From Alcaligenaceae bacterium (lineage in GTDB: Bacteria > Pseudomonadota > Gammaproteobacteria > Burkholderiales > Burkholderiaceae_B), in assembly GCA_029267415.1 (NCBI GenBank), contig JAJUIY010000002.1, positions 1-39,187 of the forward strand: DNA of 39,187 nt, given 5' to 3'. Below are positions 16,716 to 25,286 of this stretch, one piece after another; the stretch's first letter is position 1; each line of letters starts with the position of its first letter. Below the pieces are notes generated by a model. That model ran no database searches and had not been told where the DNA came from. It worked only from the letters and a program-made list of their open reading frames with translations. The position numbers were made by a program, and so were the translations under genes.

Positions 16716-16874
16716 TTACTTGATGATTTTTGCGACGACGCCCGCGCCCACGGTGCGGCCACCTTCGCGAATCGCAAAGCGCAGACCTTCTTCCATGGCG
16801 ATCGGGGCGATCAGACGCACCGTCATCGACACGTTATCGCCAGGCAGAACCATCTCCTTGTCCTCGGGCAGCTC
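16716..16874 (-). repeat. tuf duplicate segment, partner of 39029-39187
   Basis: The last 159 bases of this tuf match the partial tuf at the right edge at 156 positions. Differences are at 16830, 16845 and 16866, each a third codon position and synonymous. This is the visible part of a longer gene-sized direct repeat that can recombine across about 22 kb. Confidence 0.95.
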
Positions 16875-17906
16875 GATCGTGCCAGTGACGTCCGTGGTAC
16901 GGAAGTAAAACTGGGGACGGTAGCCCTGGAAGAACGGCGTGTGACGGCCCCCTTCCTCTTTGGACAGAATGTAGACCTCGGCCGTGAAGTCCGTGTGCGG
17001 CTTGATGCTGCCGGGCTGGGCCAGAACCTGACCACGCTCGACATCTTCGCGACGCGTACCGCGCAGCAGTACACCCACGTTATCGCCCGCCTCGCCCTGA
17101 TCCAGCAGCTTGCGGAACATCTCGACACCCGTGCAGGTGGTCTTGATCGTGTCGCGAATACCGACGATCTCGATCTCTTCACCCACCTTGATCACACCAC
17201 GCTCGATACGGCCAGTCACCACCGTGCCACGACCCGAGATGGAGAAGACGTCTTCAACGGGCATCAGGAACGCGCCGTCCACGGCACGCTCGGGCGTGGG
17301 AATGTAGCTGTCCAGCGCCTCGGCCAGTTGCAAGATGGCTTGCTTGCCCAGCGGACCTTCGTCGCCTTCCAGCGCCAGCTTGGCCGAACCCTTGATAATG
17401 GGGGTGTCATCGCCCGGGAAGTCGTAGTTGGACAGCAGCTCGCGCACTTCCATCTCGACGAGCTCGAGCAGCTCTTCGTCGTCGACCATGTCGGCTTTGT
17501 TCAGAAACACGATGATGTAAGGCACACCCACCTGGCGCGACAGCAAAATGTGCTCGCGTGTTTGGGGCATTGGGCCGTCAGCGGCCGACACCACCAAAAT
17601 GGCACCGTCCATCTGCGCGGCACCCGTGATCATGTTTTTCACATAGTCAGCGTGACCCGGGCAGTCAACGTGCGCGTAGTGACGATTGGGCGTCTCGTAC
17701 TCGACGTGCGAGGTGCTGATCGTGATACCGCGGGCCTTCTCTTCGGGAGCCGCGTCAATTTGTTGGTAGTCGCGTGCATCGCCACCGAACTCTTTGGACA
17801 GTACCGTGGTGATCGCAGCCGTCAACGTCGTCTTGCCGTGGTCAACGTGCCCGATCGTGCCGACGTTTACGTGCGGCTTTGTCCGTTCAAACTTACCTTT
17901 TGCCAT
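16716..17906 (-). CDS. tuf: Elongation factor Tu (first copy)
   Basis: GTPase delivering aminoacyl-tRNA to the ribosomal A site. The 396-residue product has G1 GHVDHGKT (about 19-26), switch I RGITIS (about 59), G3 DCPGHADY (about 81), G4 NKAD (about 136) and the C-terminal [16 protein letters not shown] barrel. It lies between fusA and rpsJ, the tufA position of the str operon. A second copy begins at the right edge of the window, and the overlapping 159 bases differ only at three third-codon positions. Confidence 0.98.
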   Translation of the reverse strand: MAKGKFERTKPHVNVGTIGHVDHGKTTLTAAITTVLSKEFGGDARDYQQIDAAPEEKARGITISTSHVEYETPNRHYAHVDCPGHADYVKNMITGAAQMDGAILVVSAADGPMPQTREHILLSRQVGVPYIIVFLNKADMVDDEELLELVEMEVRELLSNYDFPGDDTPIIKGSAKLALEGDEGPLGKQAILQLAEALDSYIPTPERAVDGAFLMPVEDVFSISGRGTVVTGRIERGVIKVGEEIEIVGIRDTIKTTCTGVEMFRKLLDQGEAGDNVGVLLRGTRREDVERGQVLAQPGSIKPHTDFTAEVYILSKEEGGRHTPFFQGYRPQFYFRTTDVTGTIELPEDKEMVLPGDNVSMTVRLIAPIAMEEGLRFAIREGGRTVGAGVVAKIIK

Positions 17907-17945
17907 GATTTATCCCATCAATCTTTCGAGGAAACTAAAACTCAG

Positions 17946-17964
17946 CTGCCCGGGGTGCGGGCAG
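17946..17964 (-). terminator. Hairpin between fusA and tuf
   Basis: CTGCCCG (17946-17952) and CGGGCAG (17958-17964) form a 7-bp stem with a 5-nt loop, 9 bases after the fusA stop. On the minus strand CTGAGTTTTAG follows. It could be a weak attenuator or an RNA processing/stability element. The strong tuf ribosome binding site (AGGAAA/CGAG region) lies downstream. Confidence 0.35.
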
Positions 17965-17973
17965 AACCCTATG

Positions 17974-20076
17974 TTACTTGCTACGCGCGCTGATGATTTC
18001 ATCCGCCACGTTTTTCGGAGCCTCGGCGTAGTGCTTGAACTCCATGCTGTAGGTAGCACGCCCTTGCGTCATAGAACGCAGTTGCGTTGCGTACCCGAAC
18101 ATCTCGGCCAGAGGTACTTCGGCCTTGATCTGCTTGCCACCGCCCGGCATGTCTTCCATACCCTGGACCAGACCACGCCTGGAGGACAAGTCACCCATGA
18201 CCGTACCCGCGTATTCCTCGGGTGTTTCGACCTCGACGGCCATCATGGGTTCGAGCAGTACCGGGTCAGCCTTGCGCATACCTTCTTTGAACGCCATCGA
18301 AGCCGCAACCTTAAACGCGTTTTCGTTGGAGTCCACGTCGTGGTAAGACCCGAAGAACAACGTGACCTTGACGTCAACCACAGGATAACCCGCCAAGATG
18401 CCGGAAGGCAGTGTTTCCTGAATACCTGTGTCGACAGCCGGGATGTATTCGCGCGGAACCACACCACCTTTGATCTCGTCGACGAACTCGTAACCACCAC
18501 CCTGGGGAAGCGGCTCGAGTTTGAGGACGACGTGACCGTACTGTCCACGTCCACCGGATTGACGAACGAATTTCCCTTCGACTTCTTCGCAAACCTTGCG
18601 GATGGTTTCACGATAGGCCACCTGCGGCTTGCCGATGTTGGCGTCAACGTGGAACTCGCGGCGCAGACGGTCGACAAGGACTTCAAGGTGAAGCTCGCCC
18701 ATACCGGAAATAATGGTCTGACCGGATTCTTCGTCGCTGCGTACACGGAAGGAGGGGTCTTCTTGAGCCAGACGTGCCAGTGCCACACCCATTTTTTCTT
18801 GGTCGGCCTTGGTTTTGGGCTCGACGGCCTGAGAAATAACGGGCTCGGGGAACTCCATGCGCTCGAGAAGAACGTGCGAGTCGGTATCGCAGAGGGTTTC
18901 ACCCGTGGTGACGTCTTTCAGACCAACTACCGCTGCAATATCGCCGGCGTACACTTCTTTCACTTCGTTACGCGAGTTGGCGTGCATTTGCAGAATGCGG
19001 CCGATACGCTCGCGCTTGCCCTTGACCGGGTTGAATACCGTGTCGCCAGAACGCAGAACGCCCGAGTAGACGCGCACAAAAGTGAGCTGGCCCACAAAGG
19101 GGTCGGACATCAGCTTGAACGCCAGTGCGGAGAACTTGGCGCCGTCGTCGGCTTCGCGTGTTACCGGGTTGCCTTCGTCGTCCACGCCGTCAACGGGCGG
19201 GATGTCGATCGGCGAGGGCAGATAGTCGATCACGGCGTCCAGCATGCGCTGGATACCTTTGTTCTTGAACGCAGTACCGCACAGCACCGGCTGGATCTCG
19301 CCCGCAATAGTACGCAGACGAATACCCTGGTTGATTTCCTCTTCGGTGAGCTCACCGGTTTCGAGGTATTTGTCCATCAACTCTTCGTTGGCTTTGGCAG
19401 CCGACTCGACAAGCTTCTCGCGCCATTCGTTGGCCTGATCAACCATGTCGGCGGGGATGTCGACGTACTCAAACTTGACACCATAGCTGGCTTCGTCCCA
19501 GATGATGCCCTGCATTTTGATGAGGTCGACCACACCCTGGAAGTTTTCTTCTGCGCCGATGGGCAGAACAATGGCAACCGGGTTGGCTTTCAGACGCTCT
19601 TTGAGCTGGTCGAACACTTTGTAGAAGTTGGCACCGGTGCGGTCCATCTTGTTGACGAACGCCATGCGGGGAACGCCATACTTGTTGGCCTGCCGCCATA
19701 CCGTTTCCGACTGGGGCTGGACGCCGCCGACCGAGCAATACACCATGACTGCGCCGTCAAGAACGCGCATGGAGCGTTCGACTTCAATAGTGAAGTCCAC
19801 GTGCCCCGGGGTGTCAATGATGTTGACGCGGTGCTCGGGGTAGTTGCCGTTCATGCCGGACCAGAATGTGGTGGTAGCGGCAGACGTAATGGTGATGCCA
19901 CGCTCTTGTTCCTGCTCCATCCAGTCCATGGTGGCGGAGCCTTCGTGGGTTTCACCAATTTTGTGATTGATACCCGTATAGAACAGAATGCGCTCGGTGG
20001 TGGTGGTTTTACCGGCGTCAATATGCGCGGAAATACCAATGTTGCGATAGCGCGAGATAGGGGTTTTGCGGGCCAT
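17974..20076 (-). CDS. fusA: Elongation factor G
   Basis: GTPase driving translocation and, with RRF, ribosome recycling. The 700 residues match the family. Motifs are G1 [12 protein letters not shown] (about 17-28), switch RGITI (about 64), G3 DTPGHVDF (about 88), G4 NKMD (about 142), and domain IV with the conserved GRGQYGHV segment (about 510). It lies 15 bases after rpsG and precedes tuf, the normal str order. Confidence 0.98.
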   Translation of the reverse strand: MARKTPISRYRNIGISAHIDAGKTTTTERILFYTGINHKIGETHEGSATMDWMEQEQERGITITSAATTTFWSGMNGNYPEHRVNIIDTPGHVDFTIEVERSMRVLDGAVMVYCSVGGVQPQSETVWRQANKYGVPRMAFVNKMDRTGANFYKVFDQLKERLKANPVAIVLPIGAEENFQGVVDLIKMQGIIWDEASYGVKFEYVDIPADMVDQANEWREKLVESAAKANEELMDKYLETGELTEEEINQGIRLRTIAGEIQPVLCGTAFKNKGIQRMLDAVIDYLPSPIDIPPVDGVDDEGNPVTREADDGAKFSALAFKLMSDPFVGQLTFVRVYSGVLRSGDTVFNPVKGKRERIGRILQMHANSRNEVKEVYAGDIAAVVGLKDVTTGETLCDTDSHVLLERMEFPEPVISQAVEPKTKADQEKMGVALARLAQEDPSFRVRSDEESGQTIISGMGELHLEVLVDRLRREFHVDANIGKPQVAYRETIRKVCEEVEGKFVRQSGGRGQYGHVVLKLEPLPQGGGYEFVDEIKGGVVPREYIPAVDTGIQETLPSGILAGYPVVDVKVTLFFGSYHDVDSNENAFKVAASMAFKEGMRKADPVLLEPMMAVEVETPEEYAGTVMGDLSSRRGLVQGMEDMPGGGKQIKAEVPLAEMFGYATQLRSMTQGRATYSMEFKHYAEAPKNVADEIISARSK

Positions 20077-20091
20077 GATTGAGTCCTTAGA

Positions 20092-20562
20092 TTACCAGCG
20101 GAAATGGCTGAAGGCCTTGTTGGCTTCTGCCATTCTGTGCGTGTCTTCACGCTTTCTCATTGCGCCGCCACGGCCTTCGGCAGCGTCAATAAGTTCTCCG
20201 GCCAGGCGCATGTCCATAGACTTTTCACCGCGCTTCTTGGCGGCTTCACGGAGCCAGCGCATGGCCAGTGCCAGGCGGCGCACAGGGCGCACTTCGACAG
20301 GTACCTGGTAGTTTGCACCACCTACACGGCGGCTTTTGACCTCGACAACGGGCTTGATGTTGTTGATGGCCTGATTGAATACTTCGATGGGCTCTTTGCC
20401 GGTGCGCTTCTCGATTTCATCGAGCGCACCGTAAACGATACGTTCGGCGACGGCTTTCTTGCCAGAAAGCATGACGACGTTCATGAATTTTGCGAGTTCG
20501 ACACTGCCATATTTGGGATCAGGCAGGATTTCGCGTTTGGGTACTTCGCGACGACGAGGCAT
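20092..20562 (-). CDS. rpsG: 30S ribosomal protein uS7
   Basis: Primary assembly protein of the small-subunit head that contacts E-site tRNA. The 156 residues start [17 protein letters not shown] and have the conserved [13 protein letters not shown] region and the C-terminal helix ending [11 protein letters not shown]. In E. coli S7 represses the str operon by binding the rpsL–rpsG intercistronic mRNA. The corresponding 131-base gap here contains hairpins. Confidence 0.97.
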   Translation of the reverse strand: MPRRREVPKREILPDPKYGSVELAKFMNVVMLSGKKAVAERIVYGALDEIEKRTGKEPIEVFNQAINNIKPVVEVKSRRVGGANYQVPVEVRPVRRLALAMRWLREAAKKRGEKSMDMRLAGELIDAAEGRGGAMRKREDTHRMAEANKAFSHFRW

Positions 20563-20634
20563 TTTTATATCCTAGTGACAATTCAGTTGAACCGCGATGC
20601 GGTCACGGCCATTGATCACAATGACCACTTACAT

Positions 20635-20653
20635 GCCATGGGCGAACCATGGC
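20635..20653 (-). promoter_or_regulatory. Hairpin in the rpsL–rpsG intercistronic region (candidate S7 site)
   Basis: GCCATGG (20635-20641) pairs with CCATGGC (20647-20653) around a 5-nt loop. A shorter hairpin ACCGC/GCGGT follows at about 20591-20603 nearer to rpsG. In E. coli this gap is the S7 translational operator, so the position fits. Similarity to the E. coli S7 target could not be established by eye. Confidence 0.35.
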
Positions 20654-20693
20654 TGCACGTTACCGCCCCGAACATCGGAACGGAATTAAAAGC

Positions 20694-21071
20694 TTAAGCT
20701 TGTTTGGGGCGTTTTGCACCGTACTTCGAGCGTGCCTGTTTGCGGTCTTTGACCCCTTGCAGATCGAGCGCGCCGCGCACAATGTGGTAGCGAACACCGG
20801 GCAAGTCTTTGACACGGCCGCCGCGCACGAGCACAACGGAGTGCTCTTGCAGGTTGTGACCTTCACCACCGATGTACGAAATAACTTCGTAACCGTTGGT
20901 GAGGCGAACCTTGGCTACTTTACGCAGGGCAGAGTTCGGTTTCTTGGGGGTGGTGGTGTACACACGGGTGCACACGCCGCGACGCTGCGGGCAGTTTTCA
21001 AGCGCGGGGCTTTTACTGCCGGGGCGACTGACTGCGCGAGGCTTGCGCAGAAGCTGACTAATTGTTGGCAT
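20694..21071 (-). CDS. rpsL: 30S ribosomal protein uS12
   Basis: Decoding-centre protein. With the ATG at 21071 the product has 125 residues and starts [12 protein letters not shown], the family start. The frame stays open 36 codons upstream, but that part is leader sequence. AAAGG lies just before the ATG. The regions where streptomycin resistance arises read TPKKPNSA and [10 protein letters not shown], with both lysines (about K43 and K88) of the sensitive type. It is the first gene of the str unit. Confidence 0.97.
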   Translation of the reverse strand: MPTISQLLRKPRAVSRPGSKSPALENCPQRRGVCTRVYTTTPKKPNSALRKVAKVRLTNGYEVISYIGGEGHNLQEHSVVLVRGGRVKDLPGVRYHIVRGALDLQGVKDRKQARSKYGAKRPKQA

Positions 21072-21424
21072 GACCTTTACGCGTCCTTTTAACGTAATAG
21101 CGTACAGAGTTATCTGGCTTACTGTGAACCGGCTTGTTGCTTGCCGGTTACGTGTGATTTCGCCCCGACCACCCCGCAAATGCTATGGCGGGTGATGCGC
21201 GCGGGCGGTTTACGCAAAAACCGCCTAACACGTTCAACGTAAAAGAGCGGGTCTTGCATGCACGACTAAAGGTCAGCATGGGCTGATCCTTAAGTAAGCT
21301 CGCCATCATAACACCGCAAACCTTGGGAAGTCAATGCTGTACGTGTGTTTCAAATGTATCGGTTATGATTGGCAAGATTTGGGATCGCACCCCCGCCTGG
21401 TCACCGCAAAAGAATAGATAATCC
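21072..21424. other. Divergent control region: str leader and response-regulator upstream region
   Basis: This 353-base stretch has no gene. Toward rpsL it holds a strong promoter (21305-21334) and a leader of about 225 nt with two clear hairpins: GGCGGTTT/AAACCGCC (about 21204-21225) and AACCGGC/GCCGGTT (21127-21149). Neither has a convincing U-tract in the rpsL direction. Toward the response regulator a TATGAT (21364-21369) may be a -10 box, without a good -35. Confidence 0.6.
21305..21334 (-). promoter_or_regulatory. Sigma70 promoter of the str operon
   Basis: On the minus strand TTGACT (21329-21334) and TATGAT (21305-21310) are 18 bases apart, each 5/6 to consensus. The expected start is near 21298. 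It would drive rpsL–rpsG–fusA–tuf–rpsJ. Confidence 0.7.
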
Positions 21425-22114
21425 ATGAAAATCGCCTCGCTTGAAGACGACGCCGCACAGGGCCAATTGATCCAAAATACGCTGGTTGACAACGGCTACG
21501 AATGCGCACTGTACACGCAGGGGCGCGACCTGATTGCCGCACTGTCAAAATCAGTTACCTTCGACCTGATTGTGCTGGACTGGGAAATGCCCGACATCAG
21601 CGGCCTGGATGTCTTGCACTGGATCCGCACCAACAAAGGCTACACGCTGCCCGTCATGTTTTTAACCAGTCGCACAACCGAAGCCGACCTGGTAACCGGC
21701 TTGCGTGCGGGGGCCGACGACTACATGATAAAACCCATCCGGCCCGCCGAACTTGTGGCCCGCGTCAGCGCCTTGTTACGCCGCAGCAACGTGGGCCTGG
21801 TTACCGAACAAGACGCCTTTACGTGCGCTGGCTACCAGATCGATCCCGCTGCGGGCACGATTGCACTGAACGGAAATATTGTAGAACTGGCGCCAAAAGA
21901 ATACGAACTGGCTTTGTTGTTTTTCCGTAACCCCGGACGACTGTTTTCACGCGATGTGCTCAGCATGTCGGTCTGGAATCGCGATATCCCGGCCACGTCC
22001 CGCACGCTGGACACCCATTTGTCGAATATCCGCCGCAAACTCGCACTGCATCCTGAAAACGGGGTGCGGCTGCATGCATCGTATGCGCTGGGCTACCGGC
22101 TTGAACTTTTATAG
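21425..22114 (+). CDS. OmpR/PhoB-family response regulator
   Basis: Two-component response regulator of 229 residues. The receiver domain (about 1-118) has the acidic pair D8/D9, phospho-acceptor D52 in LIVLDWEMP, the T/S at about 81 and K103 in MIKP. The C-terminal winged helix (about 130-229) has the ELAPKEYELALLFFRNPG and DTHLSNIRRKL segments of OmpR-type DNA-binding domains. It is first in a three-gene run with a FecR/LysM protein (15-base gap) and a CHASE2 histidine kinase, which is its probable partner. The start has no strong Shine-Dalgarno. Targets are unknown. Confidence 0.93.
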   Translation: MKIASLEDDAAQGQLIQNTLVDNGYECALYTQGRDLIAALSKSVTFDLIVLDWEMPDISGLDVLHWIRTNKGYTLPVMFLTSRTTEADLVTGLRAGADDYMIKPIRPAELVARVSALLRRSNVGLVTEQDAFTCAGYQIDPAAGTIALNGNIVELAPKEYELALLFFRNPGRLFSRDVLSMSVWNRDIPATSRTLDTHLSNIRRKLALHPENGVRLHASYALGYRLELL

Positions 22115-22129
22115 TGGCAGTGTCTATCT

Positions 22130-23230
22130 ATGTCATCGGTCCGTCAGAATTTATCCCTTGTTCTAGTTTCGCTTTTTGTTTATCTGGTCGGGGTCACCAG
22201 CGCATGGGCGCAACCGTCCGGGGCACGCGGCGACGACTTCATTTATCGTGTCATGCCCAATGACACCCTGATCCAACTATCAACACGCTTCACCGGCACG
22301 CCCGACAACTGGAGCACCTTACAGTCGCTCAACAATGTAGCTGACCCCTATGCCCTGCCCATCGGCCTTGAACTCCGGATTCCGTTTGCATTGATTCCCC
22401 AGGTCGAAGCGCAAGCCATCATGACGCACATTATCGGGCAGGCGTTCGTGAACCAGCAGCCTGCGCAACGAGAAGCCGCCCTTAACGAGGGCGATGTATT
22501 GTCGACGGCAGCCCACAGTTTTGTCACGTTTCGTCTTCCCGATGGCTCGGTGGCGGCCCTGCCGCCAGACACTTCCTTGCGCATCGAACGGCTGCGCACT
22601 TTTATGGGCACCGGCCTGCTGGACAGTATCCTGTCGCTGCAAAGCGGTGATCTTGAATCCAGCGTGGCTCCTGATGGCCAAGGTGTAGGGCGCTACGAGG
22701 TCCGCACGCCGGTCAGCATAACGGGGGTTCGCGGCACGCGCTGGCGTGTACGTACTGATAACCACGGAGCCCGCACCGAGGTGCTGTCCGGGGCCGTACA
22801 AATGGGACCCCAACGCGCCGATGGGCCTCGCGTAAGTAGCAACCATGGTATTGCCGTTACGGCCGATGGTCAGATTCTTCCGGCGCGGCCCTTGCTTGCC
22901 CCCCCCGCATTGCGGGTTAACGATGCGCCCGGGAGTGCGCGGTCCATCAATATCGAGCCGGTTGCCGGGGCCGTCCATTACCAAATCAGGGTGGCGGGCG
23001 ATGCCGCCGGCACGCAGCCCGTCTGGTCTGACATCGTCACGCACGGGCCCGTTCGCTATCACACGCCCGGCGCCGGTACCTGGTATGTATTGGTGCGCGC
23101 CATTGACGACCTGGGCCTGATGAGCGCAGACGCCACCCTTGAAGTGGATGGGCGTGCCGTGCTGATTAGTGGGGCCGGCGATGCCATACAAACCGGATAC
23201 GGTGATGTCGTCGTGCTGACTGACTTCTGA
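22130..23230 (+). CDS. Exported LysM- and FecR-domain protein
   Basis: The 366-residue product has a signal peptide (about 1-27, ending AWA-Q). A LysM-like segment follows (about 37-86, YRVMPNDTLIQLS … LPIGLELRIP) that would bind peptidoglycan. A FecR domain spans about 110-230 (GDVLSTAAHSFVTFRLPDGS … VRTPVSITGVRGTRWRV). A C-terminal FN3-like part (about 270-350) contains the string VHYQIRVAGD. It is likely periplasmic. It is followed after one base by the CHASE2 kinase, so it probably works with the sensor as a cell-envelope cue or scaffold. In TonB-linked systems FecR domains relay signals to sigma factors. No sigma factor or TonB receptor is seen here. Confidence 0.85.
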   Translation: MSSVRQNLSLVLVSLFVYLVGVTSAWAQPSGARGDDFIYRVMPNDTLIQLSTRFTGTPDNWSTLQSLNNVADPYALPIGLELRIPFALIPQVEAQAIMTHIIGQAFVNQQPAQREAALNEGDVLSTAAHSFVTFRLPDGSVAALPPDTSLRIERLRTFMGTGLLDSILSLQSGDLESSVAPDGQGVGRYEVRTPVSITGVRGTRWRVRTDNHGARTEVLSGAVQMGPQRADGPRVSSNHGIAVTADGQILPARPLLAPPALRVNDAPGSARSINIEPVAGAVHYQIRVAGDAAGTQPVWSDIVTHGPVRYHTPGAGTWYVLVRAIDDLGLMSADATLEVDGRAVLISGAGDAIQTGYGDVVVLTDF

Positions 23231-23231
23231 C

Positions 23232-25256
23232 ATGCACCGCCCGCACACGCCGGCAACACCCGGGCTGACGGCTCACCCGTTGCCGGACTTGCAGGCGCGC
23301 TTGCACACGCGCATGCGGGCTGAATGGCTACTTAGCACCGGGGCCTTGTTGGTGCTTGCCTTTTGCCTAAGCTATTTTGCGCCCACGCTGGGGCTTAAAG
23401 GCCTGAACAATACCCTATATGACCGCTTGGCACCGTGGCTAGTCAATAAATCCGCAAGTGATGAGATCGTCATTGTGGCCATTGACGACGCCAGCATCGA
23501 GGAAATCGGCCAGTGGCCCTGGCGTCGCAACCGTCACGCCATGCTGCTCGAGCAACTTTCTGAAGCCCGGGCAGTGGCGCTGGACGTCGTATTTGGCGAA
23601 CCCAATCCGGCCTACCCGGACGATGACGCCGCGTTGGCCGACGCGATCCGCGCGCATGGTCGCGTTGTATTGCCATTGGTGATTGGCCTGGACGGTCGCA
23701 CGATGCTGCCACCCATTCCACTGCTGGCCGACGCGGCCGCCAACGTGGGCACGATCAATATCCAACCGGACGACGACGGCGTCGTACGTTCGATTTCACT
23801 TCAACAACAAGTGGGTAGCACCACGGTGGATCACTTGAGCTTAGCCTTGTTGGAGGTAGGGAGCCACAGTGACAACGCCGATCACTTACGCACACGGTAC
23901 GGTACGGAATCCATCCGAATCGTCTTTTCGCGTTTTACCAGCGGGCAGGCGGTGGTTCCGTATAACCGTGTGCTTGATCGGAGCATTTCGCCGGATGCCT
24001 TCCGCGACAAATACGTGCTGGTGGGCGCGTGGAGTTCCGGTGTGGGGGACATCTTTGCCACGCCGTATTCCAGCACACGGGGCAACATGCCCGGTGTAGA
24101 AATTCTGGCCAACATCCTGAATAACGGTTTGTCGGATCAATGGGTCACGCAACCAGGCCGGTTTGTACAGGCCTTACTGGGTTTGATACCGGTATTATTT
24201 AGCGCCCTCGCATTTCGGTACTTGTCTCCACAGCGGGCCTTTGCCTTCAACTTGTTGATGCTGATCTGCTGGCTGGCTACGGTATCGCTGCTCTTGCATT
24301 TTGGCCTGGTCTGGGTGCCGCCATCGGCGGCGCTGATCGTAACCCTGCTTGCCTACCCGGTGTGGAGCTGGCGCAGCCAGCATGCCGCCCTGCGTCACAT
24401 CGATCAAGAGCTTTCGATGCTTCAAGGGGAACACGCTTCGGCAACCGGTAACAACAGCGGCAAGGCGGGGGCCCCGGCCACAACCCCCCGACGCTTTCAA
24501 GACCAGACCTTGCTTGCGCGGATGCAGCAATTGCACGGTGCCATTGACACCATGCGCCAGGCACAGCGCCTTCGTAACGAAACCATGCGGTTTTTGTCGC
24601 ACGACATGCGAGCACCACTAAATTCGATCTTGGCGTTGACGGACTTGCAACGCAGTAGTGCGAGCCCACAGAAGCTGTCGCCCGACACCCTGAACCAGTT
24701 TGATTTTTACGCTACAAAGACACTCGCGCTGGTGGATGGCTTCGTTGCGTTAAGCCGAGCCGAAGCCATTGAACTTCAGTTTGTGCCGGTCGACCTTGCC
24801 GAACTGATTCGGCAGGCATGCGACGGAGCATGGGTACACGCACAACATAAAAACATCACGATAAATAGCGACGCGCTGACCGACGGAGCATGGGTGCAGG
24901 CCGACCCCGGCTTACTGGAACGCGCCTGCTCCAACCTGCTGGATAACGCTCTGAAATACAGCCCATCGGGCACCACAGTGACATGGGCGCTCCGGCGTGA
25001 CGCCAACAATTGGGTTGCCAGCATTGATGACGAAGGTTACGGCATGGATGATGCCGGCCTGGCCAATGCCTTTGCACCTTTTACCCGCATCGACGAGAAC
25101 CGCCCGGATAACCCTGGCGGTGTGGGCTTGGGCCTGGCATTTGTACGGACTGTGGTGGCACGACATGGCGGCACCATCACCGCTCGAAGCAAGCCTGGAG
25201 TGGGCACGCGATTTACCCTTTACCTGCCCGCCGCGGTTCCGCCCCGCGATGAATAG
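23232..25256 (+). CDS. CHASE2-domain sensor histidine kinase
   Basis: Membrane sensor kinase of 674 residues. It has TM1 (about 33-52), a periplasmic CHASE2 domain (about 55-305), three clustered TM segments (about 310-330, 338-358, 364-382), a Ser/Gly/Ala linker and coiled region (about 385-450), HisKA with H457 in FLSHDMRAPLNS, and HATPase with N-box NLLDNALKYSP (about 578), G1 DDEGYGM (about 609) and G2 GGVGLGLAF (629). The architecture is that of CHASE2 kinases and cyclases. It begins one base after the FecR/LysM gene and lies with the OmpR-type regulator, its likely phosphorylation target. It converges with the globin-GGDEF gene 30 bases away. The ligand is unknown. Confidence 0.92.
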   Translation: MHRPHTPATPGLTAHPLPDLQARLHTRMRAEWLLSTGALLVLAFCLSYFAPTLGLKGLNNTLYDRLAPWLVNKSASDEIVIVAIDDASIEEIGQWPWRRNRHAMLLEQLSEARAVALDVVFGEPNPAYPDDDAALADAIRAHGRVVLPLVIGLDGRTMLPPIPLLADAAANVGTINIQPDDDGVVRSISLQQQVGSTTVDHLSLALLEVGSHSDNADHLRTRYGTESIRIVFSRFTSGQAVVPYNRVLDRSISPDAFRDKYVLVGAWSSGVGDIFATPYSSTRGNMPGVEILANILNNGLSDQWVTQPGRFVQALLGLIPVLFSALAFRYLSPQRAFAFNLLMLICWLATVSLLLHFGLVWVPPSAALIVTLLAYPVWSWRSQHAALRHIDQELSMLQGEHASATGNNSGKAGAPATTPRRFQDQTLLARMQQLHGAIDTMRQAQRLRNETMRFLSHDMRAPLNSILALTDLQRSSASPQKLSPDTLNQFDFYATKTLALVDGFVALSRAEAIELQFVPVDLAELIRQACDGAWVHAQHKNITINSDALTDGAWVQADPGLLERACSNLLDNALKYSPSGTTVTWALRRDANNWVASIDDEGYGMDDAGLANAFAPFTRIDENRPDNPGGVGLGLAFVRTVVARHGGTITARSKPGVGTRFTLYLPAAVPPRDE

Positions 25257-25286
25257 TTTCTTAGGCGGCGCCACCAATACTTGTCG

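Noticed and set aside
16617-17993. 458-codon plus-strand frame opposite tuf
   Set aside because: Antisense to tuf, with no domain or plausible start.
17794-20082. 762-codon plus-strand frame opposite fusA
   Set aside because: It is antisense to the unmistakable EF-G gene and has no recognisable domain. Long antisense frames are expected in GC-rich coding DNA.
21072-21179. 36-residue extension of rpsL
   Set aside because: uS12 starts MPTI at 21071. The upstream part is structured leader.
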